From Marinithermus hydrothermalis DSM 14884 (GTDB taxonomy: Bacteria; Deinococcota; Deinococci; Deinococcales; Marinithermaceae): 64,000 bases of DNA. This document shows positions 41,488-49,974 of this stretch, one piece after another; position 1 is the stretch's first letter, and every line of letters begins with the position of its first letter. The stretch spans positions 310,001 through 374,000 of the forward strand of contig NC_015387.1 of the NCBI RefSeq assembly GCF_000195335.1, read 5' to 3'. The position numbers were made by a program, and so were the translations under genes. The notes under the pieces are model-generated. The model saw only the letters and a program-made list of their open reading frames with translations. It was not told the origin of the DNA and made no database searches.

Positions 41488-42930
41488 TTAGATGGCGGCC
41501 TCGGCGGTCTCTTGGCCTTTATCCACGGGGAAGCCTTGGGTGTGCCAGGCCTGGAAGCCGCCGGTGAGGTTCACGACGTTGCGGAACCCGGCGGCCAGCA
41601 GGGCGCTGATCGCAGTGCTCGAGCGGTCCCCGCCCTGGCAGTAGACGATGAGGGGTTTATTGGTGGGGAGCTGCTCCAGGTGCCGCATCACGCGACCGGC
41701 GTGGATGTGGAGGGCGCCGGGGATGTGGCCCGCGCGGTACTCCTGGGCGCCGCGCACATCGAGGACGTGGGCCTCGCCCCGCTCCCACATGGCCTTGGCC
41801 TCGGCTGCGGTGACCTGGGGTACGGTCTCGAGCTCGCCCTCGACGTACCCCTCGAGGGTGGGGATGTACCCGGCGATGTTGTCCAACCCGATGCGGATCA
41901 GGTGACGGGTCAGGGTCTCGAGCAGCTCCGGCGCAGCGAGGAGGATGAGGGGCTTGTCGTAGGGGAGGAGCCAGCCGGCCCAGGTGGTGAAGTTCCTCCC
42001 GGCGGGGATGTTGATCGCGCCTTTGAGGTGCCCGCCGGCGAAGGCGTACTTGTCGCGGGTGTCCACCAGAACCGCGCCTTCGGCGAGGGCCTTGTGGAAC
42101 TGGGTGGGGGTGAGGCGCGCGGGGTGCGGGATGCCGCCCAGTAGCGGGGCACCGTCGCGGTTGAGGCGCTTCATCTGGGCGAAGTAACTGGGGGCTTCGG
42201 GCTGGTCCTGGAGGAGCGCCCGGACAAACCCTTCCTCGTCGTCTTTCTCGAGGTACGTGGCCCACCAGGCGAAGCGGCGCTCGTACCCGACGGTGGTGCT
42301 GGGGAGGGCACCGAGGGCCTTGCCGCAGGCGGAGCCGGCGCCGTGGCCGGGCCAGACCTGGACATGGTCGGGGAGGGTGAGGAACTTGGTCTTGAGGCTG
42401 TGGAACATGCGGCGCGCCCCCGGCTCGGCGGTCCCTTGGATGCCGGCGGCCTCCTCGAGGAGGTCGGGGCGGCCCACGTCGCCTACGAAGACGAAGTCGC
42501 CGGTGAGGAAGAGCATGGGCTCATCCGCGGCGGCGCCGTCGGTGACGAGGAAGGAGATGTGCTCGGGGGTGTGGCCGGGGGTGTGGACCACCTGGACACG
42601 GACGTTACCGATGCGGATCTCGTCGCCGTCCTTGACGAGGACGTACTTGAAGCCGTCCAGGTTCTGGTACTTCCAGTTTTCGTCGCCTTCGTCGGAGAGG
42701 TAGAGGGTGGCGCCGGTGGCCTTGGCGAGCTCGCGGGCGCCGGAGAGGTAGTCGGCGTGGATGTGGGTCTCGGTGACCGCGACGATCCGTAGTTTGTGCT
42801 TTTGGGCTTCCTGGAGGTAGGCCTCGATGTCGCGGGTCGGGTCCACGACGAGGGCCTCTCCGGTGGCCGGACAGCCGATCATGTAGGACGCGATGGCCAG
42901 GCTTTCCTCGTAGAAGGGTTTGAAGAGCAT
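41488..42930 (-). CDS. Persulfide dioxygenase-rhodanese fusion (CstB/ETHE1-like)
   Basis: A 480-residue fusion. The N-terminal metallo-beta-lactamase domain (1-245) has the ETHE1 iron/zinc motifs THIHADYLSGARELA, HTPGHTPEHISFL, LTGDFVFVGDVGRPDL and VWPGHGAGSACGKALG. Two rhodanese domains follow: the first (about 275-360) lacks the cysteine (PLILLAAPELLE), while the second (about 385-470) has VYCQGGDRSSTA. The same architecture in S. aureus CstB oxidises persulfides to thiosulfate or sulfite. AGGAGG precedes the ATG. It is first in the operon and driven by the operator-bearing promoter at 42987-43015. Confidence 0.9.
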   Translation of the reverse strand: MLFKPFYEESLAIASYMIGCPATGEALVVDPTRDIEAYLQEAQKHKLRIVAVTETHIHADYLSGARELAKATGATLYLSDEGDENWKYQNLDGFKYVLVKDGDEIRIGNVRVQVVHTPGHTPEHISFLVTDGAAADEPMLFLTGDFVFVGDVGRPDLLEEAAGIQGTAEPGARRMFHSLKTKFLTLPDHVQVWPGHGAGSACGKALGALPSTTVGYERRFAWWATYLEKDDEEGFVRALLQDQPEAPSYFAQMKRLNRDGAPLLGGIPHPARLTPTQFHKALAEGAVLVDTRDKYAFAGGHLKGAINIPAGRNFTTWAGWLLPYDKPLILLAAPELLETLTRHLIRIGLDNIAGYIPTLEGYVEGELETVPQVTAAEAKAMWERGEAHVLDVRGAQEYRAGHIPGALHIHAGRVMRHLEQLPTNKPLIVYCQGGDRSSTAISALLAAGFRNVVNLTGGFQAWHTQGFPVDKGQETAEAAI

Positions 42931-42986
42931 CAGGACCTCCTGTTCTTTAGGGGTGTGCCGGGACGCTTGTCCCGACCGTCATGGGG

Positions 42987-43015
42987 AGCATATACCTCTA
43001 CCGGGTATATGTCAA
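42987..43015 (-). promoter_or_regulatory. Promoter of the persulfide operon with operator in the spacer
   Basis: Read on the minus strand: -35 TTGACA (43015-43010), 17-nt spacer, -10 TATGCT (42992-42987). The inverted repeat CATATACC-7 nt-GGTATATG (42989-43011) fills the spacer and overlaps both boxes. The ATACC/GGTAT arms around a short central tract resemble CsoR/CstR-family operators. A repressor bound there would block RNA polymerase. Confidence 0.8.
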
Positions 43016-43099
43016 GCCCTCCCATCTCGTTTTGGGGCGCGATACACTCTATTTGATGCACAAAGTTTGGTTTGCCGGGTGGTCGGATCAGGGGCGTGG

Positions 43100-43128
43100 T
43101 TGACCTATATACCCCTACAGGGTATATT
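43100..43128 (+). promoter_or_regulatory. Divergent promoter with a matching operator in the spacer
   Basis: -35 TTGACC (43100-43105), exactly 17 nt, -10 TATATT (43123-43128). The inverted repeat ATATACC-7 nt-GGTATAT (43107-43127) lies between and over the -10, nearly identical to the site of the divergent promoter about 90 bp away. It drives the disulfide oxidoreductase and rhodanese lipoprotein genes. Confidence 0.8.
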
Positions 43129-43143
43129 GATGTGGGGGTAGAC

Positions 43144-43812
43144 ATGTCTCTGCTCGGAACCGAGGAACAACGAATCGTCAAAGAACGGCTCTCCGGCCTC
43201 ACGCGCACCGTCGAGCTTTTGCTCTTCACCAACCGCGCGGATCCCGCCTGCCTGTACTGCAGCGAGACCGAAACCCTGCTCGGCGAACTCGAGGCCCTCT
43301 CCGAACGCTTGCACCTCGTCGTGCACGACTTGGCTGATCCCGAGGCTCGTGCGCTCGCTGAGCGCATGCGAGTCGAGGCCGCGCCCACCCTCATCCTTCG
43401 GGAGGAGGGCTCGAACGCGGTGAACCTGCGCTACCGCGGGATTCCCGCCGGGTACGAGTTCGCCAGCCTCCTGGAGGACATCACGATGCTCGGGCGGGAT
43501 GGGCACGGTTTGCCGGACGAGGTGGTCGCTCGGCTCAACGCGCTTCCCGAGGAGGTCCAGCTCCAGGTCTTTGTGACCCCGAGCTGCCCGTACTGCCCGC
43601 AGGCGGTGCGCACCGCTCACCGGCTGGCCTACGCCTCCGAGAAGGTCTGGGGAGAGATGATCGAGGCGAACGAGTTCCCCGAGCTCTCCCAGCGCTTCCA
43701 GATCCACGGCGTGCCGGACACCATTGTGAACCAAGGGGCGACCCGCATCCTCGGCGCGCAACCCTTGAGTGCCTTCCTCGAGGCCATCCAGCAGGTCGCC
43801 CCTGTACGGTAA
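43144..43812 (+). CDS. Protein disulfide oxidoreductase (tandem thioredoxin-fold, two CxxC)
   Basis: A 222-residue protein of the thermophile PDO/glutaredoxin-like type, made of two thioredoxin folds. Redox sites are CLYC (residues 36-39) and CPYC (148-151), each with a later cis-proline (AAPTL, GVPDT). Such proteins make or reshuffle disulfides in the cytosol and can be reduced by a thioredoxin reductase. ATG 43144 is chosen because it lies 15 nt after the -10 box. It shares the operator with the persulfide operon, suggesting a role in repairing persulfidated thiols. Confidence 0.87.
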   Translation: MSLLGTEEQRIVKERLSGLTRTVELLLFTNRADPACLYCSETETLLGELEALSERLHLVVHDLADPEARALAERMRVEAAPTLILREEGSNAVNLRYRGIPAGYEFASLLEDITMLGRDGHGLPDEVVARLNALPEEVQLQVFVTPSCPYCPQAVRTAHRLAYASEKVWGEMIEANEFPELSQRFQIHGVPDTIVNQGATRILGAQPLSAFLEAIQQVAPVR

Positions 43813-43826
43813 CGGGAGGTTACGGT

Positions 43827-44216
43827 ATGGAACTGCGGATGCGTCGCGTGCTCTTGCTGCTGTTGGGTTTGCTCTTCGTGCTGGCGGCGTGCGCGCCCCA
43901 GGGGCGGTACACCGATGTCTCCGTGGACGACCTGTACGACCGCCTGAACGATCCCTCCGTGTACATCGTGGATGTGCGCACCCCCGGGGAGTTCGCGGCC
44001 GGACACGTGCCCGGGGCGGTGAACCTGCCCCTTCAGGAGATCGACCGTTGGTGGAACGAACTTCCGAAGGACCGGCCGGTCTACGTGTACTGCCGCAGTG
44101 GCAGCCGTTCCCGCCAAGCCTCGGAGTACCTGAAGCGCAAAGGGTTCACCAACATCTACAACGTGACCGGTGGCATCCTGGACTGGCAGGCGGCGGGGTA
44201 TCCCTTGGTACGCTGA
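43827..44216 (+). CDS. Rhodanese-domain lipoprotein
   Basis: A 129-residue protein. A signal peptide with lipobox LAAC (cysteine about residue 22) is followed by one rhodanese domain with YIVDVRTPGEFAAGHVPGAVN and active loop VYCRSGSRSRQASEYL. It should sit outside the cytoplasmic membrane as a lipoprotein, handling sulfane sulfur there. It begins 14 bp after the disulfide oxidoreductase gene, so both are under the same operator. Confidence 0.9.
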   Translation: MELRMRRVLLLLLGLLFVLAACAPQGRYTDVSVDDLYDRLNDPSVYIVDVRTPGEFAAGHVPGAVNLPLQEIDRWWNELPKDRPVYVYCRSGSRSRQASEYLKRKGFTNIYNVTGGILDWQAAGYPLVR

Positions 44217-44233
44217 AACCGGGCCTCTGTTCT

Positions 44234-44260
44234 GGCCGCCTTCCCAAGCGGAGGGCGGCC
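44234..44260. terminator. Hairpin between convergent genes
   Basis: GGCCGCC and GGCGGCC pair (7 bp) around a 13-nt loop, 17 bp after the lipoprotein stop and touching the MFS stop codon. No T-run follows on either strand. Confidence 0.4.
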
Positions 44261-45390
44261 TATAGCTTGGATCGCACCCAAAGCGCGACTCCAAGAAATC
44301 CAGCCCCGCTCGCTACGAGCACCTGGGGTAGCTGCGGCGCGCCCAGCCCGGCGAGCAGCGCCCCAAGGACGTACCCGCCGTCACGGAAGAAGCGGTAGAT
44401 GCCCAGCGCGGTCGCGCGCCGATCGGCGGGGGTTTGGTCGGCCACGTGCGCGATCAGGGTGGGGTAGACCATGCTGGTCCCGAGCCCCAGGACGAACGCT
44501 GCGGCCAGGGCGACCTCGAGGCCAGGGGTCACGCCCAACAGGCCAAGCCCCACGCCCTGCAGCGTGATCCCGGCCAGGATGAGCGGCCTACGTCCCATCC
44601 GGTCGGAGAGGGGGCCGAAGAGGAGCTGACCGAGAGCCCAGACCAAGGGGTAGAGACCAGCGACCGCCCCGATCGCGGCGGGGTCCAACCCCCGCGCGGC
44701 TAAAAGGAGCGGGAGGGCCACCCAGACCAGGCCGTCCTTGAGGTTGGTCAACAGCCCCAGCAGGCTGGGTACGCCCACGCCCCGCACCCACCGGACCCGG
44801 AACAGGGCGGTGGGACGGTGGGTTTCCGGGGCGGCGAGGGCGAGGCCCAACCCCAGCAGGGCGGTGGCGGTGCCGAGGTAGAACGGGGCCGGCCTCAGGC
44901 CGTGGGCGGCGGCCACCAGACCGGTGAAAAAGGCGAGCGCGCTCACCCCGAGGTACCCGGCGAACTCATTGATCCCGGCGGCCACGCCGCGCCGGTTGGG
45001 GGGGGCGAGGTCCACCATCATGTTCACGGTCATGGACCAGCTGAGGGCCTGGTTCACGCCCAGGAGCAGGTTGGCTGCGACGACCCACCCCCACGAGGGG
45101 GCCCAGATCAGCACCAGGGGCACCGGAAGGCCCGTAAGCCAGCCCAGCACCAGCACCCTGCGGCGTCCGACCCGGTCAGCCAGCCCCCCCGCGAGGAGGT
45201 TGAACAGGGCCTTGCTGATTCCGAACGAGACGATGAAGCCGCCGACGGCCACGCCTTGCTCGAGCCCGAACGCTTCGTGCGCGAGGAGGGGCAGGACGGT
45301 GCGCTCGAGGCCCACCATGCCGCCGACGAAGAGGTTGTTCAGGGCCAGGAGCCAGAACACGGTGGGAAAGGCGAGGGCAGCGCGTGGCAC
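44260..45390 (-). CDS. Major facilitator superfamily transporter
   Basis: A 376-residue transporter with about 12 helices in two halves. The MFS loop motif between helices 2 and 3 is visible as GGLADRVGRRRVLVLG, and its repeat in the second half as GPLSDRMGRRPLILAG. No substrate can be named. GTG 45390 has TACACT 6 nt upstream, a leaderless arrangement. It converges on the sulfur locus but has no operator of that type in front of it. Confidence 0.85.
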   Translation of the reverse strand: MPRAALAFPTVFWLLALNNLFVGGMVGLERTVLPLLAHEAFGLEQGVAVGGFIVSFGISKALFNLLAGGLADRVGRRRVLVLGWLTGLPVPLVLIWAPSWGWVVAANLLLGVNQALSWSMTVNMMVDLAPPNRRGVAAGINEFAGYLGVSALAFFTGLVAAAHGLRPAPFYLGTATALLGLGLALAAPETHRPTALFRVRWVRGVGVPSLLGLLTNLKDGLVWVALPLLLAARGLDPAAIGAVAGLYPLVWALGQLLFGPLSDRMGRRPLILAGITLQGVGLGLLGVTPGLEVALAAAFVLGLGTSMVYPTLIAHVADQTPADRRATALGIYRFFRDGGYVLGALLAGLGAPQLPQVLVASGAGFLGVALWVRSKL

Positions 45391-45396
45391 TCCGAA

Positions 45397-45402
45397 AGTG
45401 TA
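45397..45402 (-). promoter_or_regulatory. Leaderless -10 element of the MFS gene
   Basis: TACACT on the minus strand, 6 nt, then GTG 45390. Confidence 0.5.
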
Positions 45403-45516
45403 CTATGCCCCGGTAATGTATACAACCGCGATCGGGAAGCGAGGGCAGCGGCGATTCTTGACCTGGTTCAGGTAAATGTGTCATGCTCCTGTATCGGGAA
45501 GGGGGGAACAAACGGG

Positions 45517-46449
45517 ATGCGCCGACGCATCGCCACCCGTTACACCGTGATCGTCGCCCGCACCGGCCGGGCGCCCTTCTCCGTTTCCTTCAGACCGGTC
45601 TGGGTCTTCCTGGGGGTGGCGTTGTTGCTGGGCTGGGGTGGGGTCACCGCTTACCTGTACCAGCGGCACCTCCTAGCCCAAGAAGCCCTCGCGCGCCTCG
45701 AGTCCCTAAGCCGCGAGGCCCGGGACCTCACGTTGAAGCTCGAGGCCGAACGCGACCGCAACGAAGCCCTGAGCGTGGAGGCCGCCGCGATGCTCGAGCG
45801 GTTGGGGGCGCTCGAGGACGAGCTCGACCGCTTGCGCGAGCGGGCGGGGCTGCCCGAACCGCAATCCACGCCGACCAGCGAGCAGAGCCCCGGCGCGAAC
45901 AACCAGGGGGGCGGTCAGGCCCTACCGGACGCGGAGGTGCTGCTCGAGACCGTGCGCGGCCGCATGGACCAGCTCGCGCGTTCCTTGAACCAGGAGGTGG
46001 CGCCCGCGCTGCAGGAGACCCTGGCCCGCGAGGCCGCACGGCCCCGGGGGTTGCCCATCCGGGCGGAGTACTACATCAGCTCCGGCTTCGGCGTGCGCCG
46101 CAACCCCTTCGGGAAGGGGTACGAGTTCCACGACGGGCTGGACATCGCGGCGTGGTACGGGGTGCCGATCTACGCGACCGCGCCGGGCACGGTGGTGACC
46201 GCGGGCTGGTCGCGCATCTTTGGGAACTACGTGGTGATCGATCACGGGTACGGGTACCGTACCCTCTACGGCCATATGTCCCGCATCCGGGTCAAGCGCG
46301 GACAGCGGGTGGAGCGCGGGCAGCGGATCGGGGACGTGGGGAGCACCGGGCGGTCCAGCGGACCGCACGTGCACTACACCGTCTTCCGCAACGGCAAGCC
46401 GGTGGACCCGCGCGACTACCTGGACCCGGTTCAACAGGCGGAGCGTTAA
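45517..46449 (+). CDS. Membrane-anchored M23 (LytM-type) peptidoglycan endopeptidase or activator
   Basis: A 310-residue protein. A basic N terminus and one transmembrane helix (VWVFLGVALLLGWGGVTAYLY, about 28-48) are followed by a coiled coil (55-115), a flexible Gln/Pro/Gly linker and an M23 domain from about residue 185. The zinc motifs are YEFHDGLDIAA (H-x3-D) and GPHVHYTVFRNG (H-x-H), both intact, so it could be a real endopeptidase. ATG 45517 begins MRRRIATRYT. It is followed after 10 bp by a bactofilin gene, a pairing frequently seen in bacteria and linked to cell-shape control. Confidence 0.9.
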   Translation: MRRRIATRYTVIVARTGRAPFSVSFRPVWVFLGVALLLGWGGVTAYLYQRHLLAQEALARLESLSREARDLTLKLEAERDRNEALSVEAAAMLERLGALEDELDRLRERAGLPEPQSTPTSEQSPGANNQGGGQALPDAEVLLETVRGRMDQLARSLNQEVAPALQETLAREAARPRGLPIRAEYYISSGFGVRRNPFGKGYEFHDGLDIAAWYGVPIYATAPGTVVTAGWSRIFGNYVVIDHGYGYRTLYGHMSRIRVKRGQRVERGQRIGDVGSTGRSSGPHVHYTVFRNGKPVDPRDYLDPVQQAER

Positions 46450-46452
46450 ACT
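46447..46452 (+). promoter_or_regulatory. Possible leaderless -10 element of the bactofilin gene
   Basis: TAAACT overlaps the stop codon of the M23 gene and stands 7 nt before ATG 46460. Confidence 0.4.
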
Positions 46453-46459
46453 GTGAGCG

Positions 46460-46858
46460 ATGCTGAGGAGGAAGAAGCACACGAATGCGCTGACCTACCT
46501 CGGTGCGGGCACCGAGGTGCAGGGCACCCTTAAAGTCGAGGGCAACCTGCGCGTGGACGGAACGGTGCTGGGCACCGTGGTGGTAGCGGGCGACCTCGAG
46601 GTGGCCCCTACCGGACGCATCGAAGGCGATGAGGTCCGCGCGCGCAGCATCCTCGTGAACGGAGAGATCCGTGCCCGCGTGATCGCGGAGGGGAAGCTCA
46701 CCCTGACCCGTACCGCGCGGCTCGAGGGGGACGTGATCGCTCACGCCCTGGATATCGAGGCGGGCGCGACCTTCGTGGGGCGCAGCGTGACCGGGGAGCA
46801 GCGGGGGTTGCCCGAGCCCCAAGCCGAAACGGTTTCGGCCCAGGGCGAGGAGGCGTAG
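46460..46858 (+). CDS. Bactofilin cytoskeletal protein
   Basis: A 132-residue bactofilin (DUF583): a short basic start (MLRRKKHTNALTYLG), then a right-handed beta-helix of repeating units (GTEVQGTLKVEGNLRVDGTVLGTV, GRIEGDEVRARSILVNGEIR), ending in a disordered tail. Bactofilins form nucleotide-free filaments at the membrane and recruit peptidoglycan enzymes; the M23 gene next door is the natural partner. It is adjacent without gap to accD. Confidence 0.92.
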   Translation: MLRRKKHTNALTYLGAGTEVQGTLKVEGNLRVDGTVLGTVVVAGDLEVAPTGRIEGDEVRARSILVNGEIRARVIAEGKLTLTRTARLEGDVIAHALDIEAGATFVGRSVTGEQRGLPEPQAETVSAQGEEA

Positions 46859-47713
46859 ATGGCCCTCGAACGCCTGTTCCGCCGCCGGAAGCCCACCGGC
46901 GCGGGGCGCGACGTACCTGAGCTGTGGACCAAGTGCCCGGCCTGCGAGGCCCAGATCTACAAGAAGGACCTCGAGGCCAACTGGCTGGTCTGCCCCAAGT
47001 GCGGCCACCACCTCCGCCTTCCGGTGGAAAAGCGCGTCGCGCTGCTCGCGGACGAAGAAACCTTCGAGCGCACCACGGGCCAGGTGGTGCCCGCCGACCC
47101 CCTGGAATTTGTGGACACCGAGCCGTACCGGGAGCGCCTCGAGCGCTACCAGGCGAAGACCGGCCGGCCCGACGCGATCCTCGGGGGGCGGTGCGCCATC
47201 GAGGGGGTGCCCACGGTGCTCCTCGTGATGGACTACGCCTTCGCCGGCGGCTCGATGGGCACCGTCGTGGGGGAGGAGATCGCGCGGGGCGCGGAGCTCG
47301 CCGCGCGCGAGGGGCGCGCCCTCGTGATCGTGGCGGCCTCGGGCGGGGCGCGTATGCAGGAGGCGGCGCTTTCCCTGATGCAGATGGCCAAGACCACCAT
47401 GGCCCTCGAGCGGCTCTGGGAGCGGCGGCTGCCCTACGTCTCGATCCTCACCGACCCCACGACCGGCGGGGTGACCGCGAGCTTCGCGGCGCTGGCCGAC
47501 GTGATCATCGCCGAGCCCGGTGCCCTCATCGGCTTCGCGGGGCCCCGCGTCATCAAGCAGACCATCCGCCAGGACCTGCCGGAAGGCTTCCAGCGCGCGG
47601 AGTTTTTGCTCAAGCACGGCATGGTGGACCAGGTGGTGGACCGGCGAAAGCAAAAAGCCGCGGTCGCCGCGGTCCTGCGGCACCTGCACCCGGGGGTGAA
47701 GCGTGGCGCTTGA
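46859..47713 (+). CDS. accD: Acetyl-CoA carboxylase carboxyltransferase beta subunit
   Basis: A 284-residue AccD. An N-terminal zinc ribbon ([11 protein letters not shown] and [11 protein letters not shown] near residues 24-46) precedes the crotonase-fold carboxyltransferase domain with [34 protein letters not shown] and [17 protein letters not shown]. With AccA it transfers carboxyl groups to acetyl-CoA to make malonyl-CoA. It starts immediately after the bactofilin stop and overlaps accA by 11 bp. Confidence 0.95.
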   Translation: MALERLFRRRKPTGAGRDVPELWTKCPACEAQIYKKDLEANWLVCPKCGHHLRLPVEKRVALLADEETFERTTGQVVPADPLEFVDTEPYRERLERYQAKTGRPDAILGGRCAIEGVPTVLLVMDYAFAGGSMGTVVGEEIARGAELAAREGRALVIVAASGGARMQEAALSLMQMAKTTMALERLWERRLPYVSILTDPTTGGVTASFAALADVIIAEPGALIGFAGPRVIKQTIRQDLPEGFQRAEFLLKHGMVDQVVDRRKQKAAVAAVLRHLHPGVKRGA

Positions 47714-48662
47714 GTTCGAACGCCCCATCATCGAGCTCGAGAACCGCATCAAGGAGCTCGAGGCGTACGCCGCCGAGAAGGGCTTGGACCTCTCGGACGA
47801 GATCGCGCTCCTCAAAGAGAAGCTCGAGCGGGTGCAGCGCGAGGTCTTCGAGGGGCTTTCCCGCTGGCAGCGGGTGCAGCTCGCCCGCGCGCCCGGTCGC
47901 CCCACCACGCTGGACGTGCTGGAGCGGGTCTTCGAGGGGTTCGTGGAGCTGCACGGGGATCGCGCCTTCGCGGACGACCCCGCGGTCGTGGGGGGGCTCG
48001 CTTACCTCGAGGGGCGGCCGGTGGTCGTGGCGGGGCACCAGAAGGGGCGCAACACCAAGGAGAACATCCAGCGCAACTTCGGGATGCCGCACCCCGAGGG
48101 GTACCGCAAGGCCATGCGCATGATGGACCTGGCGGACCGGTTCGGCCGGCCTTTCATCGCTTTGATCGACACGCCCGGGGCCTATCCTGGCGTCTCCGCG
48201 GAGGAGCGCGGCCAGGCCTGGGTGATCGCGCAGTCCATCCAGCGCATGGCGCGGCTTCGGGTCCCGGCCGTGGCGGTGATCCTGGGCGAGGGCGGCTCGG
48301 GCGGGGCGCTCGCGATTGGGGTGGGGAACCGGGTCCTCGTGATGGAGAACGCCTGGTACTCGGTGATCTCTCCCGAGTCGTGCGCCGCGATCCTGTGGCG
48401 CGACGCCAAGGAGGCCCCCAAGGCCGCAGAGGCCCTGAAGCTCACGGCGAAGGACCTGCTCGAGCTCGGCGTGGTGGACCGCGTCATCCCGGAGCCGGGG
48501 GGTGGGGCGCACCGCAACCCGGAAGGAGCGCTCGCGAACCTGAAGGCGGCGCTACTGGAAGCCCTGGGGGAGCTCGAACGTTTGGGGCCGGACGAGCTGG
48601 TGCGGGACCGGTACGAGCGCTTCCGCCGTCAGGGGGTCTTCCAGGAAGTTAACGTTTCCTGA
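47703..48662 (+). CDS. accA: Acetyl-CoA carboxylase carboxyltransferase alpha subunit
   Basis: A 319-residue AccA with GTG start overlapping accD. Seen: an N-terminal helical region ([20 protein letters not shown]), [29 protein letters not shown], the oxyanion-type [19 protein letters not shown] and [18 protein letters not shown]. Together with accD it supplies malonyl-CoA for fatty acid synthesis; fabZ and fabI are elsewhere in this window. Confidence 0.95.
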   Translation: MALEFERPIIELENRIKELEAYAAEKGLDLSDEIALLKEKLERVQREVFEGLSRWQRVQLARAPGRPTTLDVLERVFEGFVELHGDRAFADDPAVVGGLAYLEGRPVVVAGHQKGRNTKENIQRNFGMPHPEGYRKAMRMMDLADRFGRPFIALIDTPGAYPGVSAEERGQAWVIAQSIQRMARLRVPAVAVILGEGGSGGALAIGVGNRVLVMENAWYSVISPESCAAILWRDAKEAPKAAEALKLTAKDLLELGVVDRVIPEPGGGAHRNPEGALANLKAALLEALGELERLGPDELVRDRYERFRRQGVFQEVNVS

Positions 48663-48719
48663 ACCGTTTCTCACGAGCAGCCGGCCGCGCGCGGTTTAGC
48701 TTGAGGTGGGAGGTGGACC

Positions 48720-49916
48720 ATGCAGAGGCTGCTCGTCGCGTTGCTGCTTGTTTTGGGGGTGGGCTGGGCCGCCCCCCAGATCTCGCCCCAGGGCATCATC
48801 GTGAACCCGGTGCCGACCGACCTCGAGGTCCGCGTATGGGTGGACAAGGACCCGGGGCGCACCGGGAGTGCGGTGTACCAGGTCGGCGACCCGATCCGCA
48901 TCTTCGTGACCGTCAACCAGGACGCGTACGTTTATCTCTTCAACGTGAACGCGGACGGCCGGGTCGACCTGATCCTGCCGAACGCCTTTGACCGGGATAA
49001 CTTCCTGAGGGCCCGTGAGGTGCGGCGCTTCCCTCCCCCCGGGGCGCGGTACGAGTTTCAGGTGAGCGGGCCTGAGGGGGAGGACCGGGTGCTGGCGGTG
49101 GCCTCGAAGCGCCCCCTCTCCCTTGAGGACCTGGCCGAGATCGAGCGGGGGCGGATCAAGGTCCGGGGCCTCGAGAGCCTCTCGCGCGCCCTGTCCATCA
49201 TCGTGCGGCCGGTGCCCGACCGCGACTGGATCACCGACTCGGTGCGCTACTTCGTGGGGCGGCCGGTCGCCGCGCCCAGCACGGGCCGGCTCCTCGTGGA
49301 GACGGTGCCCTCCGGAGCGCGCGTCTTCATCGAGGGGGAGTTCCGAGGGCGCGCTCCCCTTGCCCTGGACCTCCGGCCGGGCCGGTACGAGGTCGAGGTG
49401 GAGCTGGAGGGGTTTGAGGACTACGAGGCCGAGGTGCGGATCCGGCCTGGCCGGACGGAACGCCTGAGCGTGCGGCTGGTGCCCGAGCGGCGTCAGGGGG
49501 AGTTGGTGGTGGACTCGACGCCGGCGGGGGCGGAGGTCTTCGTGGACGGGGCGTTCGTGGGGCGCACGCCGCTTTCCCTCCGCCTGGACGAGGGACGGCA
49601 CGAGGTGCTTTTGCGCCTGGAGGGGCACCGCGAGTTCGCCACCACCGTGCGCGTACGGCGTGGCGAGACCAGCCACGTGCAGGCCCGGCTGACGCCCCTT
49701 AAGGCCACCCTGGAGGTGCGGACGAACGTTGAGGCCCGGGTGTTTCTGGACGGGTTCGAGCTGGGCCGCACGCGGGACGGCCGGCTTGTAGCGGAGGTGG
49801 ACCCGGGGGTACGCGAGCTGGTGGTGCTCGCCCCGGGGTACCGGGTCTTCGTGAGCCAGGTCGCGCTGGAGGCCGGGGCGGTGCAGCGGATCTTCGCGAC
49901 GCTAAGTCGACGCTAG
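48720..49916 (+). CDS. Secreted DUF4384 protein with three PEGA domains
   Basis: A 398-residue protein with a signal peptide (LLVALLLVLGVGWAAP). A DUF4384-like domain (about 35-130) has the typical VYQVGDPIRIFVTVNQDAYVYLFNVNADG. Three PEGA domains follow from about residue 195: GRLLVETVPSGARVFIEGEF, GELVVDSTPAGAEVFVDGAF and ATLEVRTNVEARVFLDGFEL. PEGA domains are surface or cell-wall associated. AGGTGGGAGGTGG precedes the ATG. Role unknown; probably an envelope protein. Confidence 0.82.
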   Translation: MQRLLVALLLVLGVGWAAPQISPQGIIVNPVPTDLEVRVWVDKDPGRTGSAVYQVGDPIRIFVTVNQDAYVYLFNVNADGRVDLILPNAFDRDNFLRAREVRRFPPPGARYEFQVSGPEGEDRVLAVASKRPLSLEDLAEIERGRIKVRGLESLSRALSIIVRPVPDRDWITDSVRYFVGRPVAAPSTGRLLVETVPSGARVFIEGEFRGRAPLALDLRPGRYEVEVELEGFEDYEAEVRIRPGRTERLSVRLVPERRQGELVVDSTPAGAEVFVDGAFVGRTPLSLRLDEGRHEVLLRLEGHREFATTVRVRRGETSHVQARLTPLKATLEVRTNVEARVFLDGFELGRTRDGRLVAEVDPGVRELVVLAPGYRVFVSQVALEAGAVQRIFATLSRR

Positions 49917-49974
49917 GACTCGATTCAACGCGGTTTAAGCGACGTCCGGGGAGCGATGTGATATCTTGAGCGGC

